64,000 bases of DNA from Leucocoprinus leucothites (Eukaryota; Basidiomycota; Agaricomycetes; Agaricales; Agaricaceae). Below, piece after piece: positions 16,299 to 26,894 of this stretch. Every line of letters begins with the position of its first letter. Position 1 is the stretch's first letter. Both the position numbers and the translations under genes were made by a program. The notes under the pieces are model-generated. The model did no database searches and was not told where the DNA came from. It saw only the letters and a program-made list of their open reading frames with translations. Where the stretch lies: NCBI GenBank assembly GCA_013368445.1, contig JAACJO010000013.1, forward strand, positions 124,001 to 188,000. The letters are read 5' to 3'.

Positions 16299-17151
16299 TT
16301 TTGGTCATCAATCACTAGCCAGCCATTGTCCTGCCGTCCCTGAGTTAATTGTCCTGCTGGCCTGAGCTCTCTCGTACCTTGAGTACGCCATGAGCTTCGG
16401 AAGCAAAGAAGCAATTATATGAGCGCAATTTTATAATATGTCTCTATCGACCGGCTCTCACCCGTACTCGAGCCTTGTTTAATTCATCAATTCCTCGACT
16501 TCCGCTCCTCCGATCATACTGTTGTCATGTGCTTACATCTACGCACAGTGCTAGCCGATCTGCGATGAGGATGACAACGAAGGCATTGCTCGCACCTATG
16601 CCCGATCAATACATGAATTCGTCAATACACCGCATAGGACCTACTCTAGTATTCGACCTTCCGGCCTCTGATGTTCGTAGTCCTTAATCATGTTGGTCGC
16701 AAATAAGCGCCATTGTTCCGAGGAGTTCTTCCTGGAGAGGCGTATGACATTGTACTCATCTATTTCAAACCACTGTGTCAAGTAGGAGCTATCGATCTGA
16801 TACCCACCATTACCGCACCGGGATCAGTTGGTTCCCGTGCTAGGATGGAATAACCCTCAGCCTCGTTGAGCTTGAATATCAAACTCAACTCCTGCAATCA
16901 GCTATCATATCAACAACCTCACTGGGCCCGAAAGATAGCGAAACTTTCCAATCTACTCGAAACATGCTGATACAATAACATTTGGGATATCTACACCGCG
17001 GATATAATTAATGCCAACAGATTACTTTGGTAGTTACGTTAAGCTAGGGGGGATAACAAGGATAACAACAATTCATATCAATCATGATTAGAACTACTAG
17101 AAACATTCGCAAATCATTGGTCTTACAGCCAGGAGGCCCCAAAACCAGCAT
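16299..17151. other. Intergenic region
   Basis: About 850 nt between two minus-strand genes. It contains the promoter side of the 13903-16298 gene and the 3' flank of amidotransferase paralogue 2. Only short ORFs without recognisable products are present. Confidence 0.5.
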
Positions 17152-18320
17152 CTAAAGTAGGTTTGGAGCATGGTCAGTTCCCACCTGCCGGACAATGGCT
17201 TCTCTGTGAAGGTAACCCCAAAAAGAACCTCGGAGCCTTGGCCACCTACGACACTTCCCTTCCCCCAACCCATCGAGATCATCGGTCAAAGATGTCACGC
17301 CCAGCATCTTCCAGAGCACCCGGGCAACGACGTCAAAACCATCAGTCTTGTGCCACCTCCGACCGGTGCCCTCTTTATCAGTAGGTTCACCATCGTAGTC
17401 GCTGCCCTTGTGCCCCCAGTAGTCACTTGCAGTAGGATGGCCTATAATCTCAGCCCTTTGTTTCACTATGTCTGTAACGAGGGATTCGGAGAACTCGGGA
17501 TGACCCTGAACGGTCAGAATATGAATATCCCGGTGAGTCCTGGCATCTCCTGAGGAAGACGGGTAGTATTTGATGAATCCTTGGTTCCCGGTGTGACCTG
17601 TAGACCCAAGAAGCTCTATTTCGCCTGACTCGAATTGTTTCGATAACGATTCCATAGGTACCAGGTCGCGATGCATTTGTTGGATGCACTATCATACAAT
17701 AGGGTTAGTTGATCCTTGCATGGATGGACGAATATAGATTCACCAATTGGTCAACTCCGAAGACCGATTTACCCACGTCGGTGAGTGCGATTGAAGTAGG
17801 ACCAACTTCCCATCGTCCGCTGTGTACACATTCACCGCCGAACACCCGGCCAAGAATCTGATGACCAAAGCAAATACCTTGTGCGATTCAGAAAGCTAGA
17901 GCCGGTGCAGCAGAACGTTGAGACTCACCAAATATTCTAACTTTGGGGTGGTTCTCAATGAGGCCTTTGAGGAAAGACAGGAGTTCTCTGTTCCATGGGA
18001 CAGTGTCATCGTATGCTGAGTGTGCTATAAATTGAGACTAGTCAGTTTCACAACCTGATTTTGTCAGGAGCCCAGGAACGGTTCCCACCAGAGCCAGTGA
18101 TCATGAAAAGATCGTAGTCATCGAGCTTATCCTCGCTTGGAAACTCCATCATCCTAGTCATGTAGCTGTCCACGACTACATTTGCGTTACAGTTCCGAGG
18201 CGTGATTGCCTTCAAGTAGTGATTGTAGACATCGTAATAGTCGCCATGATTTTCTGCGACAGGACCACTGAGAGCGCCACATATGAGGAGGCCAATGCGG
18301 ATGGTGCGGTCGGGAGTCAT
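17152..18320 (-). CDS. Class I glutamine amidotransferase-like protein (paralogue 2)
   Basis: Reconstructed as 18089-18320, 17929-18024, 17744-17877 and 17152-17688 (332 residues). The three introns (64, 51 and 55 nt) sit at the same positions and phases as in the paralogue at 6610-7863. The triad is present: GICFGHQI with Cys112, and His217-Pro-Glu219. The core aligns with paralogue 1 almost throughout and shares the GTGRRWHKTDG segment. The C-terminal tail differs. In another frame, ending near 17097, the DNA encodes a sequence resembling the tail of paralogue 1 (Trp-rich, ending in a GLLA-like motif), so this copy probably suffered a frameshift near 17260, after the catalytic core. Activity is likely retained, but the substrate is unknown. 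Its first exon was also copied into the duplicated block at 20699. Confidence 0.88.
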
Positions 18321-18891
18321 TGGGTGAAAACAACGTGAAGGAGAATCAGTAAGCAGAGCAAAGAGAATGTACTAGAGCTCGGCTCAGACCCGTGAAGCTG
18401 ACCGGGGCCAAGCTGTGCCGAGCGATTAATCGATCACAAATCATCGGCTCTCGGCACCCACCCGGGCTCGAGCCGGACCGACCATGCTTTGTCGCGTTGG
18501 CTGTTTGTTACTATCTGACCACTCATAAAGCCAGTCAATTTGCCTCGAATTGAAATCCGATACATTTAGGGGAACAAAGGTGTTGATTAACATTCACCAG
18601 CTTGAACTCAGTGGATTCGACGAAGCTTGCCGATGGACAGGCTTGTGGGTTACTCTCTGCTCCGGAGTGGTATTCTACATTCGGGTGAAAAATGACTGTT
18701 TAAATGTTAACAGAAATCTCCGTTGCATGTAAAGGCTATCAACCGGTGCCTAGAATGTCTACAATGAACCATATCACCCGATCTTGCAAGGCACAATTTC
18801 ATTTCAACAAACCGTCTAAGAACGAGTGCAACGAGGCTTCGCTAATCTGGGTAGCATAAGAAATCCATACCATCTCCAATGCGCATCAATT
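18321..18891. other. Spacer between amidotransferase 2 and F-box copy A
   Basis: Non-coding part of duplication unit A. It holds the promoter side of amidotransferase paralogue 2 and the 3' flank of the F-box gene. It matches 20877-21511 in unit B, with small indels. Confidence 0.6.
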
Positions 18892-20322
18892 TCACAAATC
18901 CATACTACTTCCGTCATGTTTGATCACAAGGTGAAATCCATCTCCCTTCACTTGTGACATCAAGGCTCGGTCCGGCAGACTCCACACCACATTTAGATTT
19001 TCCACCTCAAAGTAAAACTTCCCTGTCCCTCCCTGCTTTCGTTGCCTTGCCAGGTTATTGATCGACTCAATGAACAGGCTACTTTCCATCCTGTCCCTTC
19101 GTGCGCTTGCAAACTTCAGAGAACGGAGTACTGGAAAATGAATAATGTTCTGCTCGAACATGGAAAGAATCTGTGGAAGAGCCGAAGGTGGGAACCCAGT
19201 ACAAATAACATTGCAAAGCCTTGGGCCTAGGATGTCGAGAAGTGACTTGAACCAAGGTATGACCAAGTGGCTTCCGATGAGCTCAAATGTGTCTATGTGA
19301 TGTGTCGTTCTGGAAATGAACTGGGAGAATGTATTTCGTGATGATCTCTCTGCAGGTGGAAAGGCCCACGCAATGTGCTGAAGTGCCGGGAACTCCAGGA
19401 AGCCAAGAAGGTACGCATCCCATCCTAAAAGAGGTCCCCACCCCAACTGTTGTGAATCCCACTTTAGGCACTGAAGCTTCGTCAGTATAGTTATTGGTGA
19501 ATTTTCCTGTCCACCGAAGGGGGGGTGGTGATTTCCAGCGGTGTTTTGAATATTGTATGATTCAAAACAAGTCAAGTCAGGGCACCCCTTGAGCAATTCG
19601 ATGCAAACGTTAACAGGGACGCAGTGGATGGACAAAGTAGTGAAATTTTGCCATGGGAGCTGGACCCTCAATTCCTTTCTCCATGGGCCTCGATCACCTG
19701 TGGCTGCATCTGGCCACCACGGATGCCAAGAAAGGCGAAGATGATGCAGCGAAGAGCAATTTTTTCGCAAGGATCGCAACCAATACGTTGGTGGGCGATG
19801 GAGTTGGAGTGAATGGAAATTGGATGCGTCGGCGGATAAGAACATTGCGCTGCCAAGCTCGTCCAGGAGCTCGCGCGGAGTCTTCGAGGCATTGGGATCT
19901 ATTCCTCCCATGTCCAGTGCCACATAGCCCTTGAGTACTCCTCGATTTTCATTACAGACCCGTAGCATGGAAACAACATTTGGCAAGGTTGAAGCGGTGA
20001 CCTTCATGGAGAATATCTCCCAGAGATTTCGTGTATGCCAGACAACTCTGCGCCAACGAGCTGAAACGGCACCAAGGGTGAACTGTGGGGGGAATTGTGA
20101 AAGCCCATCATCCTCGATAGAGGATAAGATGAGAGCTTGGAAAATTTGCGATAAGACTTCATCCGGTAGAGCGTCGGTAGGTGAGAGTAGATCATTGCTT
20201 GGTGTGCAATGCTGTGGATGACTACTATCGTGAGTCAGCCCACTGCTTGCACCTAGAAACTCATCATGGGCGGTATACATGCTGGGAAGCTGGCGAGAAC
20301 GATGATCATCGTTTTGGGCCAT
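18892..20322 (-). CDS. F-box protein, intact copy A
   Basis: A single-exon frame of 476 residues. The ATG at 20322 is preferred because the frame upstream of it has no ATG. An F-box-like motif lies at about residues 50-105: LPDEVLSQIFQAL, then a spacer, then LGAVSARWRRVVWHT and NLWE. F-box proteins link substrates to Skp1-cullin ubiquitin ligases. The rest is a leucine-rich-like C-terminal region typical of the large, poorly characterised F-box families of mushroom genomes; no specific substrate can be inferred. The copy in unit B aligns along its whole length but is frameshifted. Compared with copy B, the upstream region here lacks a segment containing a TATA box (23016-23022), so expression may differ. 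Confidence 0.8.
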   Translation of the reverse strand: MAQNDDHRSRQLPSMYTAHDEFLGASSGLTHDSSHPQHCTPSNDLLSPTDALPDEVLSQIFQALILSSIEDDGLSQFPPQFTLGAVSARWRRVVWHTRNLWEIFSMKVTASTLPNVVSMLRVCNENRGVLKGYVALDMGGIDPNASKTPRELLDELGSAMFLSADASNFHSLQLHRPPTYWLRSLRKNCSSLHHLRLSWHPWWPDAATGDRGPWRKELRVQLPWQNFTTLSIHCVPVNVCIELLKGCPDLTCFESYNIQNTAGNHHPPFGGQENSPITILTKLQCLKWDSQQLGWGPLLGWDAYLLGFLEFPALQHIAWAFPPAERSSRNTFSQFISRTTHHIDTFELIGSHLVIPWFKSLLDILGPRLCNVICTGFPPSALPQILSMFEQNIIHFPVLRSLKFASARRDRMESSLFIESINNLARQRKQGGTGKFYFEVENLNVVWSLPDRALMSQVKGDGFHLVIKHDGSSMDL

Positions 20323-20698
20323 GTGGGAGAACACAATACAGTACGCCGACTCCCAAGAATGGTGGGATGCTGCTCACAACTTTGAGTCACGCTCATTTAT
20401 CGTGACATCAGAAAACTGATCTGAGCGGTGCGGACGGAACCTAATGGCCATGCATAGGGTCAATGGTGTCTTTATTTGATGTTCTTCAGTGGGTCATGGC
20501 TGATGCTTGCCAAATCAATCCAATTATTCAAGTAAGGACAATGAGACCACAAGTTTGGTATTTCAAGTTTCAATCAGAGCGGGATGGATATACAGTAAAT
20601 ATGGTCGTGAGTGGTAAATGGGAGTGAACTTGACTACGGTACATTATAATGCGAACCTCTCCGTGACAAGCTCTGTGAAGCGTGAACTTCAAGAGCTG
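20323..20698. other. Upstream flank of F-box copy A
   Basis: Matches 22972-23376 of unit B but is shorter. It ends at the A/B junction, where the sequence passes directly into an amidotransferase fragment. No gene is present. Confidence 0.6.
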
Positions 20699-20876
20699 GG
20701 AAACTCCATCATCCTAGCCATGTAGCTGTCCACGGCTACATTTGCTTTACAGTTCCGAGGTGTGATTGCCTTCCAATAGTGATTGTAGACATCATAATAG
20801 TCACCATGATTATCTACGACAGGACCACTGAGGGCGCCACATATGAGGAAGTCAATGTGGATCGGTCGGGAGCCAT
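20699..20876 (-). pseudogene. Truncated amidotransferase exon 1
   Basis: The minus-strand sequence from ATG 20876 matches exon 1 of the gene at 17152-18320. It has a 4-base deletion shortly after the start (within the stretch encoding DRTIR), which shifts the frame, and it ends abruptly at the duplication junction. The nucleophile and His-Glu regions are absent, so it cannot encode an enzyme. Confidence 0.85.
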
Positions 20877-21511
20877 TGAGTGAAAACGACGTGAAGGAGA
20901 ATCAATAAGCAGAGCAAAGAGAATGTACTAGAGCTCGGCTCAGAGCCGTGAAGCTGACCGGGGCCAAGCTGTGCTGAGTGATCAATCAATCACAAACCAT
21001 CCCAGTTCCACCAGAGCTTGGACTCGGTTCGAGCCGGACCGACGTGGACCGATGATGCTTTTGTCGTCAATGAACTCGTGGAAATGTGTCGACTGCTATA
21101 TCTCTAATGGTGATCAGAGTACATGCAAACTATCCATAAAGCCAGTGAATCTGCCTCAAAATTGTCGGAACTCTGGTACTTTTTGGGAAACAGAGGTGTC
21201 GATTAACATTTTTCAGCTCGAGATCAGTGGACTAGACGGGGACGAAGCCTGCCAACGGATAGGCTTGTGGGGTGCTCTCTGCTCGAGAGTAATAATCTAC
21301 ATTGAGGTGAAAATCGACTGTTTAAATGTTAACGGAAATCTTCGTTGTATGCAAAGGCTATCAAGCGGGTCTAGTAGAACGTCTACGATGAATCACACCA
21401 CCAAATCTTTCGGGGCACAATTACAGTTCAACAAACCGCCCACGAACGAGGACATTGAGGTTTCGCTAATTTGGGTAGCAAAATGCAATCCATCTCCAGT
21501 GCGTATCAATT
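20877..21511. other. Spacer of duplication unit B
   Basis: Non-coding counterpart of 18321-18891. The plus-strand ORF spanning it is not conserved as an open frame in unit A, so I do not call it a gene. Confidence 0.6.
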
Positions 21512-22971
21512 TCACAAGTCCATACTACTTCCGTCATGTTTGATCTCAAGGTGAAATCCATCTCCCTTCACTTGTGATATCAAAGCTCGATCCCGCAGAC
21601 TCCACTCCACATTTAGATTTTTCACCTCAAAGTAAAACTCCCCCGTCCCAGCCTGCTTTCGTTGCTTTGTCAAGTTGTTGAGTGACTCAATGAACAGATT
21701 GCTTTCCATCCTGTCCCTTTGTGCGCTTGCAAACTTCAGAGAGCGAAGCGCTGGAAAATGAGTAATGTTCTCTTCGAACATGGAAAGAATTTGTGGAAGA
21801 GCCGACGGTTGGAGTCCAGCACAAATAACATTGCAAAGCCTTGGACCTAGGATGTCGAGAAGTGATTTGAACCAAGGCATGACCAAGTGGCTCCCAAGGA
21901 GTTCGAACGTGTCTATGGGATACATCGTTTCGGAAATGAACTGGGAGAATGCATCTCGCGACGATCTCTCAGGTGGAAAGGCCCACGCGATGTGGTGAAG
22001 CCTTGGGCTCTTCAGGGACCGAAAGAGATACGTATCCCATCCTGATTCAGGTCCCATGTGTCCCTACCCAGCTGCTGTGAATCCCACTTTAGACACTGAA
22101 GGTTTGGGAGTACAGCTATAAGTGGATTTGCCTGAATATCAAGCCGGCGGCGGGGATCTTCGGTGGCGCAGAGAATGTTGTACGATTCAAAATGGGTTAA
22201 GTCGTGGCACCCCTTGAGCAACTCGATGCAAACGTCAACAGGGACACAGTGGATGGACAGTGTAGTGAGATTTTTCCATGGGAGCTGGACTCTCAACTCC
22301 TTTCTCCATGGGCCCCCCTCTTGATATGCAGGCCTCCTGCCAGGAGGCCTCACATTTGGTAAGTGCGGATGCCAAGAAAGGCGAAGATGGCGCAGTGAAG
22401 TGCAATTTTTTCGCAAGGATCGCAACCAATACGTTGGTGGGCAATGGAGTTGGAGCGAATGGAAAGTGGATGCGTCGGTGGATAAGAACATTGCACTCCC
22501 AAGCTCGTCTAGGAGCTCGTGTGGAGTCGTCGAGGCAGAAGGATCTATTCCTCCCATGTCCAATGTCACATGCCCCTGGAGTGCTCTTCGGTTTTGATTA
22601 CAGACCCGCAGCATGGAAATAGCGTTTGGCAAGCTCGAAGTGGTAACCTTCATGGAGAATACCTCCCAGATATCTCGTGTATGCCATACAACTCTGCGCC
22701 AACGAGCTGAAACGGCACCAAGGGTGAACTGTGGGGGAACTTGTGAAAGCTCGTCATCCTCAACAGAGGACAGGACAAGAGTCCGGAAAATTTTGGATAA
22801 GACTTCATCGGGTAAGGTGTCAACAGATAAGGGTAGGTCGCTACTTTGTGTGTAATGCGGCTGTCGATGAATACTATCGTGATACAATCCACTATTTGTG
22901 CCCAGAAGCTCATCGTGGGCGGAATACATGCCAGCAAGTTGGCGAGAAGGGCAGTCGTAGTTTTGAGCCAT
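21512..22971 (-). pseudogene. F-box gene copy B, frameshifted
   Basis: Homologous to the intact F-box gene at 18892-20322, starting at the equivalent ATG (22971). The F-box (LPDEVLSKIFRTL ... LGAVSARWRRVVWHT) is intact. Near 22050-22075 the sequence is 8 bases longer than copy A, where copy A reads QQLGWGPLLGWD. The frame breaks there and the C-terminal third continues in another frame (22057-21512). The gap is too short for an intron. The 78 open codons upstream of 22971 correspond to non-coding sequence in copy A and overlap a TATA box, so they are probably not translated. Either this is a pseudogene, or a shortened F-box protein of about 320 residues is made. Confidence 0.8.
22330..22350. 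repeat. Perfect inverted repeat inside F-box copy B
   Basis: Arms of 10 bases (AGGCCTCCTG and its complement) are separated by one base. It lies in a small insertion that is absent from copy A, so it arose after the duplication or was lost from A. Confidence 0.75.
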
Positions 22972-23377
22972 GTGGGGGGACGCAATAGAGTGCGCTGGCT
23001 TCCAAGAATGTGGAATTATATAAATGCTGTTCCCGTACCACCAATCATTTACGAGAACCTTCGGGTCATACTCATTTATTGTGACATCAGAAAACCGATC
23101 TGATCGATGTGGAGGGAACCTAGGGGTCATGGGGATAGCGTCTTGTTTGATATCCTGCAATGGGACATGGCTGACGCCCATTAAATCGTGGGTAATTCGA
23201 TCCAATCATTCGAGTGAGGACAATGGGACCACAAGTCCGATGTTCCGAGTTTCAACTTCGGAGCAGGACAGATATATACGTAGACATGAGTGATAAACAG
23301 AGAGAACTCGGTCATGGTACATCATGATATAAACCTCGCCTTGACATGCTCTGCGAAGCGTGAACTTAAAGAGCAAT
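22972..23377. other. Spacer: upstream flank of F-box copy B
   Basis: Non-coding end of unit B. It holds the TATA-like element described separately and abuts the last exon of the next minus-strand gene. Confidence 0.55.
23016..23022 (-). promoter_or_regulatory. TATA box upstream of F-box copy B
   Basis: TTATATAA-type sequence about 45 nt upstream of the ATG at 22971 on the minus strand. The matching segment is missing from copy A. Confidence 0.45.
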
Positions 23378-24820
23378 CTAGGAAAGGCATTCCACGAATC
23401 GCAAGGCTAAATAAATCTTAGATCAATAATAGTTTCGAGGTGATCAAAGACTCACAGCCCTGAGAAATATAAAGCATTTTGCGTTCCAGAAGCTTAGCCG
23501 CGTTCGCGCGAACTTCATCACAAAACTCTTTTATAGGCAGAAGCGTGTCCCCATCCCGAGGTATGAAACATATCTCTACACGTTTGAGCTCCGAAAACGC
23601 GTCAGTGTCGGAAAGAATCCTGTCCGCCTCCCTCCACAGCCACCATGGCATTATATCTGCCTCCCAGTCCAGTGCATCTGCGTGGTCCACCTCTGAGCCA
23701 TCGCCATCTACCCACCTAAAGTGGCACCGAAGGCGCAGCACTTCAAGGCAATTGAAATAGGCCAATTCATTGAGGCGGGATTTGAGCCATCCAAGAGGGC
23801 CCTGACCGCCCACGCTATCAATCTCCCACCATAGAGATAGTGAGAGTAATCGAAGGTTTGCTAAGCGGGAAAAGGTAAGCGGATCCGGATCGTCAAAGAA
23901 GTAAGCTATGGCTCTGAGTTAAGTCATTGGCTGGAAGGCAAGGTTAGACGGGCAGACTTACTTTCCACTGATGGCGAGAATTCAAATTCCAGCAATGACG
24001 ACTCGCACTCGTCCAACATCTTACAAAGCCTCCAGTGCTCTTGAAGGCAATCATTGGTATAATGAAGGGATTCAAGGTATGAAAGATTGAAACCAGTTCG
24101 GTATGACGTGAGATACCGCGCAAAATGCAAGGAAGATGTCCCATAGGTGTGTACACAGAGCTTCTTCAGTCGGCTCCGGTCAGGTAATGGTTCCCAAACG
24201 GACTCATCGCCGTCGAGCTCCCAAGAAGCGAAAGTGACGGCGTCAAAAACTAGCTCCTGTAAGTTTTTGGAAATATCAAAAAGCGAAACGTCGAGGTTGG
24301 TGATGCAGTGAAGATGGAGAACGCTGAGGTGTTGGAACTCATTGCACGCGTGATTAAAAGCGAGTTGCATATCGTCGGAAAGATTTTTCCAGTCGATTGG
24401 ACTATCGTATGTCCTCCCCATAGATAGTACCCCGGAAACCTTAAGTTTGCGGAGGTTCTTGAGCTGTTTCATGGCTTCCAACAATGAAGTATCATGAGGA
24501 TTTGATAGCCAATTCGTTGCTTTGGCGTCGAGCCAGGTGAAGAGCGGACCCTTGTGAGAAATGGTGAGGTCCTCGACATAGTCGGCAAATAAAGGGTGAG
24601 ACGCAAGGACACCGTGAAAATGATTGATAGATCGTGGGTTAGATTTGCCTCTGTATATGGGAGGCTCGAGGACAATTTTCTTGTAGAGGAGCTTTTGGGA
24701 TACGGAGAGAAAGCGGATAGAAACTCTAGCGCAACGTGCGAGAGTTCGCTGGTCACCCTCTAGGTTCCGGATGATGGCCTCGATGAGCTCTTGTGGTACG
24801 CGACATTCTGAGCAAGCCAT
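23378..24820 (-). CDS. F-box-like protein, tandem family member 1
   Basis: Reconstructed as 23962-24820, 23456-23911 and 23378-23406 (447 residues). The ATG at 24820 is chosen because all three paralogues share the start M-x-x-x-ECR(V/I)PQELIEAII. An F-box-like helix (VPQELIEAIIRNL ... ARCARVSIRFLSVSQKLLYKKIVL) occupies residues ~8-45. The rest is leucine-rich-like, with a conserved PPIYRGK-NPRS segment. Intron 1 (23912-23961) is GTAAGT/GAG. Intron 2 (23407-23455) is GTGAGT/TAG and leads to a 29-nt terminal exon encoding about nine residues, found in the same phase in all three copies. F-box proteins recruit substrates to SCF ubiquitin ligases; the target is unknown. Confidence 0.75.
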
Positions 24821-25273
24821 GTTCGGAAGGCATACTGAAATACTTGGGATCACAAGGTTCTTTTAGTACCGGATAAATCCGCTACATTCATACGCCAAGT
24901 TTTCAAGGTGAACTCGAATTAAGATGAAATCCCGACGATCAACTGAGCTCAGAAACTACTAAGTAACATTGGCGATAAATTCCATCGATTTGAGTCTAAG
25001 ACTGTTAGAAGCGGACGGAGGGCTGAATACCGTTACATGTTATGACGTCAAAATACGGTTACTGATAACTCACAGTTCCAGCCATCGCTTCGTTTGATAA
25101 TGCTCTTTCAACTCACGAATAAAGTTATCTCATCTCCACAACATCTGAAATATAATCCGGTACGCCTACTCCAGTCATTACTGGAACTCAAACAGATTCA
25201 CTCATGTTGTTTCCTGGAATCAAACATCTTACTAGAAAGTATTCAGAGGCAATAGTCACAAAAAGAAGTCTAG

Positions 25274-25296
25274 ATGTTCATCTCGGAGATGAACAT
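25274..25296. repeat. Perfect inverted repeat, 11-base arms
   Basis: ATGTTCATCTC and its exact reverse complement are separated by one G. The corresponding place in the GST gene (29386 onward) has only an imperfect version, so the palindrome formed or sharpened in this copy. Confidence 0.75.
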
Positions 25297-25340
25297 TGAA
25301 GAAATTGGAGATACACTTGAGCATAATATAGATCCAACAA
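25274..25340 (-). pseudogene. Possible decayed fragment of GST exon 4
   Basis: The plus-strand sequence around GAGATGAACATTGAAGAA resembles 29386-29456 inside the intact GST gene, in the same orientation. The match is short and diverged. Its position, on the upstream side of an F-box-like copy, is where the other modules carry GST sequence. Confidence 0.4.
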
Positions 25341-25403
25341 ACTGACTCTTTGATAGCGCGTGAGTGGGCATTTCAACTATATAGTACAGTGCATGAATCC
25401 ATG

Positions 25404-26894
25404 CTAACGAATGCATCCCATAGAGCGCAAGCCTGAGGGGATTGTCATGTCAAAAATGGGTCCTAGAACTATTAAGACTCACAGCCTTGATAAACGTAGA
25501 TCAATGTGCGTTGGGAAAGCTCAGGTAAGTTTGCGTGAATCTCTTCATATAGCTCTTCTATAGGTAGAGGCCTTTTGTTCCCATCGTCAGGTATGAAGTA
25601 TATCTCCACACGTCTGAGCTCGGGAAATGCAGCAGTGTTGGAAAGAACCTTATCAATGTCCTCCCATTTCCACCACGACATCATTTCTATCCCCCAATCC
25701 AATGCTTCTTCTTCATCTGGCACCTCTGAATCGCTATCATGGTTGTCATCGATCCACTCCAAGTGGAACCGAAGGCGAAACACTTCGAGGCGATTAAAAT
25801 AAGATATTCTGGTGAGGCGGGACTCAAACCATTCGAGCGAGTCCAGGCTACCTTCATTACAAATCTCCCAGTGTAGAGATAGTGAGAGAATTCGAAGGTT
25901 CGTAAAACGAGAGAATGTGGCAGGTGGGTCAAAGTCAGATAGTTCCGGATATTCAAAGAGACACTCTACAGCTACAAATCAATATCTGATCGCGAGGTTG
26001 CTAGACTAGATAAATGGACTTACTTTCTAGGGATGGAGAGAATTCAAATTCTATCAATGACGATCTGCAGTCGCGAAGAATCATATACAGTCTCCCTCGA
26101 TGTGTGAAGCGGAAGCGGTCGCCGGTATAATGAAGAAATTCAAGGTTTGAAATATTGAGACCAACTCGGTGTGACGTGAGGTATCGCACAAAATGCAAGG
26201 AAGATTCCCCATTGCAGGTGTGTATACAAAGCTTTTTCAGCTGGCTCCGATCAGGACGTGGCTCCCTATCAGACGCATAGTCATCGTCCAACCTCCACGG
26301 GGCGAAGGTGACAGCATCCAAAACCAGCTCCTGCAAATTTCGGGAAAAGTCAAAAAACTCGACATCGAAATTGGAGACGCAATGAAGATGAAGGACAGTG
26401 AGGTGCTGAAATTGACTGCGCGCGTGCCCAAGAGCGAGCAACGAATGCTCAGAGAGATTCATCCAGTCAACTGGACTGTCATATATTCTTCCTAAAGACA
26501 GCAGCCCGGCAATTTTGAGCTTGCGGATGTTTTTAAGCTGTGTCATGACTTCCAATAAGGAAGTATCACTGGGGTCCGACAGCCATTTCATCGCTTTCAT
26601 GTCTGGCCAGGTGAAGAGCGGGCCCTTGTGGGAAATAGTAAGATCCTCGACACAGTTGACCAACGAAGGGTATGATGAAATGACACTATGAAAATGGCGA
26701 ACAGATCGTGGGTTAGGTTTGCCGCGGTATATGGGAGGCTCTAGAATGATTCTCTTATAGAGAAGCCCTCGAGAAAGGGTGAGGAAGCGAACAGAAACTC
26801 GAGCACAACGTGCAAGCGATCGCTGATCGCCGTCGAGGTTTCGAATGATGGCTTCGATCAGCTCCTGTGGTACGCGACATTCTGAGAGAGACAT
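25404..26894 (-). CDS. F-box-like protein, tandem family member 2
   Basis: Reconstructed as 26024-26894, 25483-25971 and 25404-25432 (462 residues). The start at 26894 (MSLSECRVPQELIEA) matches the other two copies. The F-box-like region is at residues ~8-45, followed by leucine-rich-like sequence with SHKGPLFTW and HFVRYLTSH blocks shared with members 1 and 3. An acidic stretch (SDSEVPDEEEALDWG) is closest to member 3. Introns 25972-26023 and 25433-25482 are GT-AG at the conserved positions. The last exon adds about nine residues ending near SMGCIR. It is probably an SCF substrate adaptor with unknown target. GST-derived sequence (27109-27280) follows on its upstream side. Confidence 0.75.

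Larger units (their letters stand above)
18139..20698. repeat. Tandem duplication, unit A
   Basis: The stretch from inside exon 1 of amidotransferase paralogue 2 (GGAAACTCCATCATCC at 18139) through the F-box gene and its upstream flank recurs in unit B (20699-23376). Matching covers coding and non-coding sequence alike, so this is a segmental duplication. Boundaries are read by eye. Confidence 0.85.
20699..23376. repeat. Tandem duplication, unit B
   Basis: Second copy of the 18139-20698 segment. It contains a truncated amidotransferase exon, the matching spacer, a frameshifted F-box gene and an upstream flank that ends next to the stop of the following F-box-like gene. It is a little longer than unit A because of several small insertions. 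Confidence 0.85.
24821..25403. other. Spacer with possible GST remnant
   Basis: Lies between F-box-like members 1 and 2, where the other two module copies carry GST sequence. Only the stretch near 25274-25340 still resembles the GST gene. Confidence 0.5.

Noticed and set aside
20971..21543. 190-codon plus-strand ORF in unit B
   Set aside because: It lies in the spacer antisense to the F-box 3' region, and the matching part of unit A does not keep it open.
22972..23205. 78-codon N-terminal extension of F-box copy B
   Set aside because: It overlaps a TATA-like element and is not conserved as coding in copy A; the start at 22971 matches the intact paralogue.
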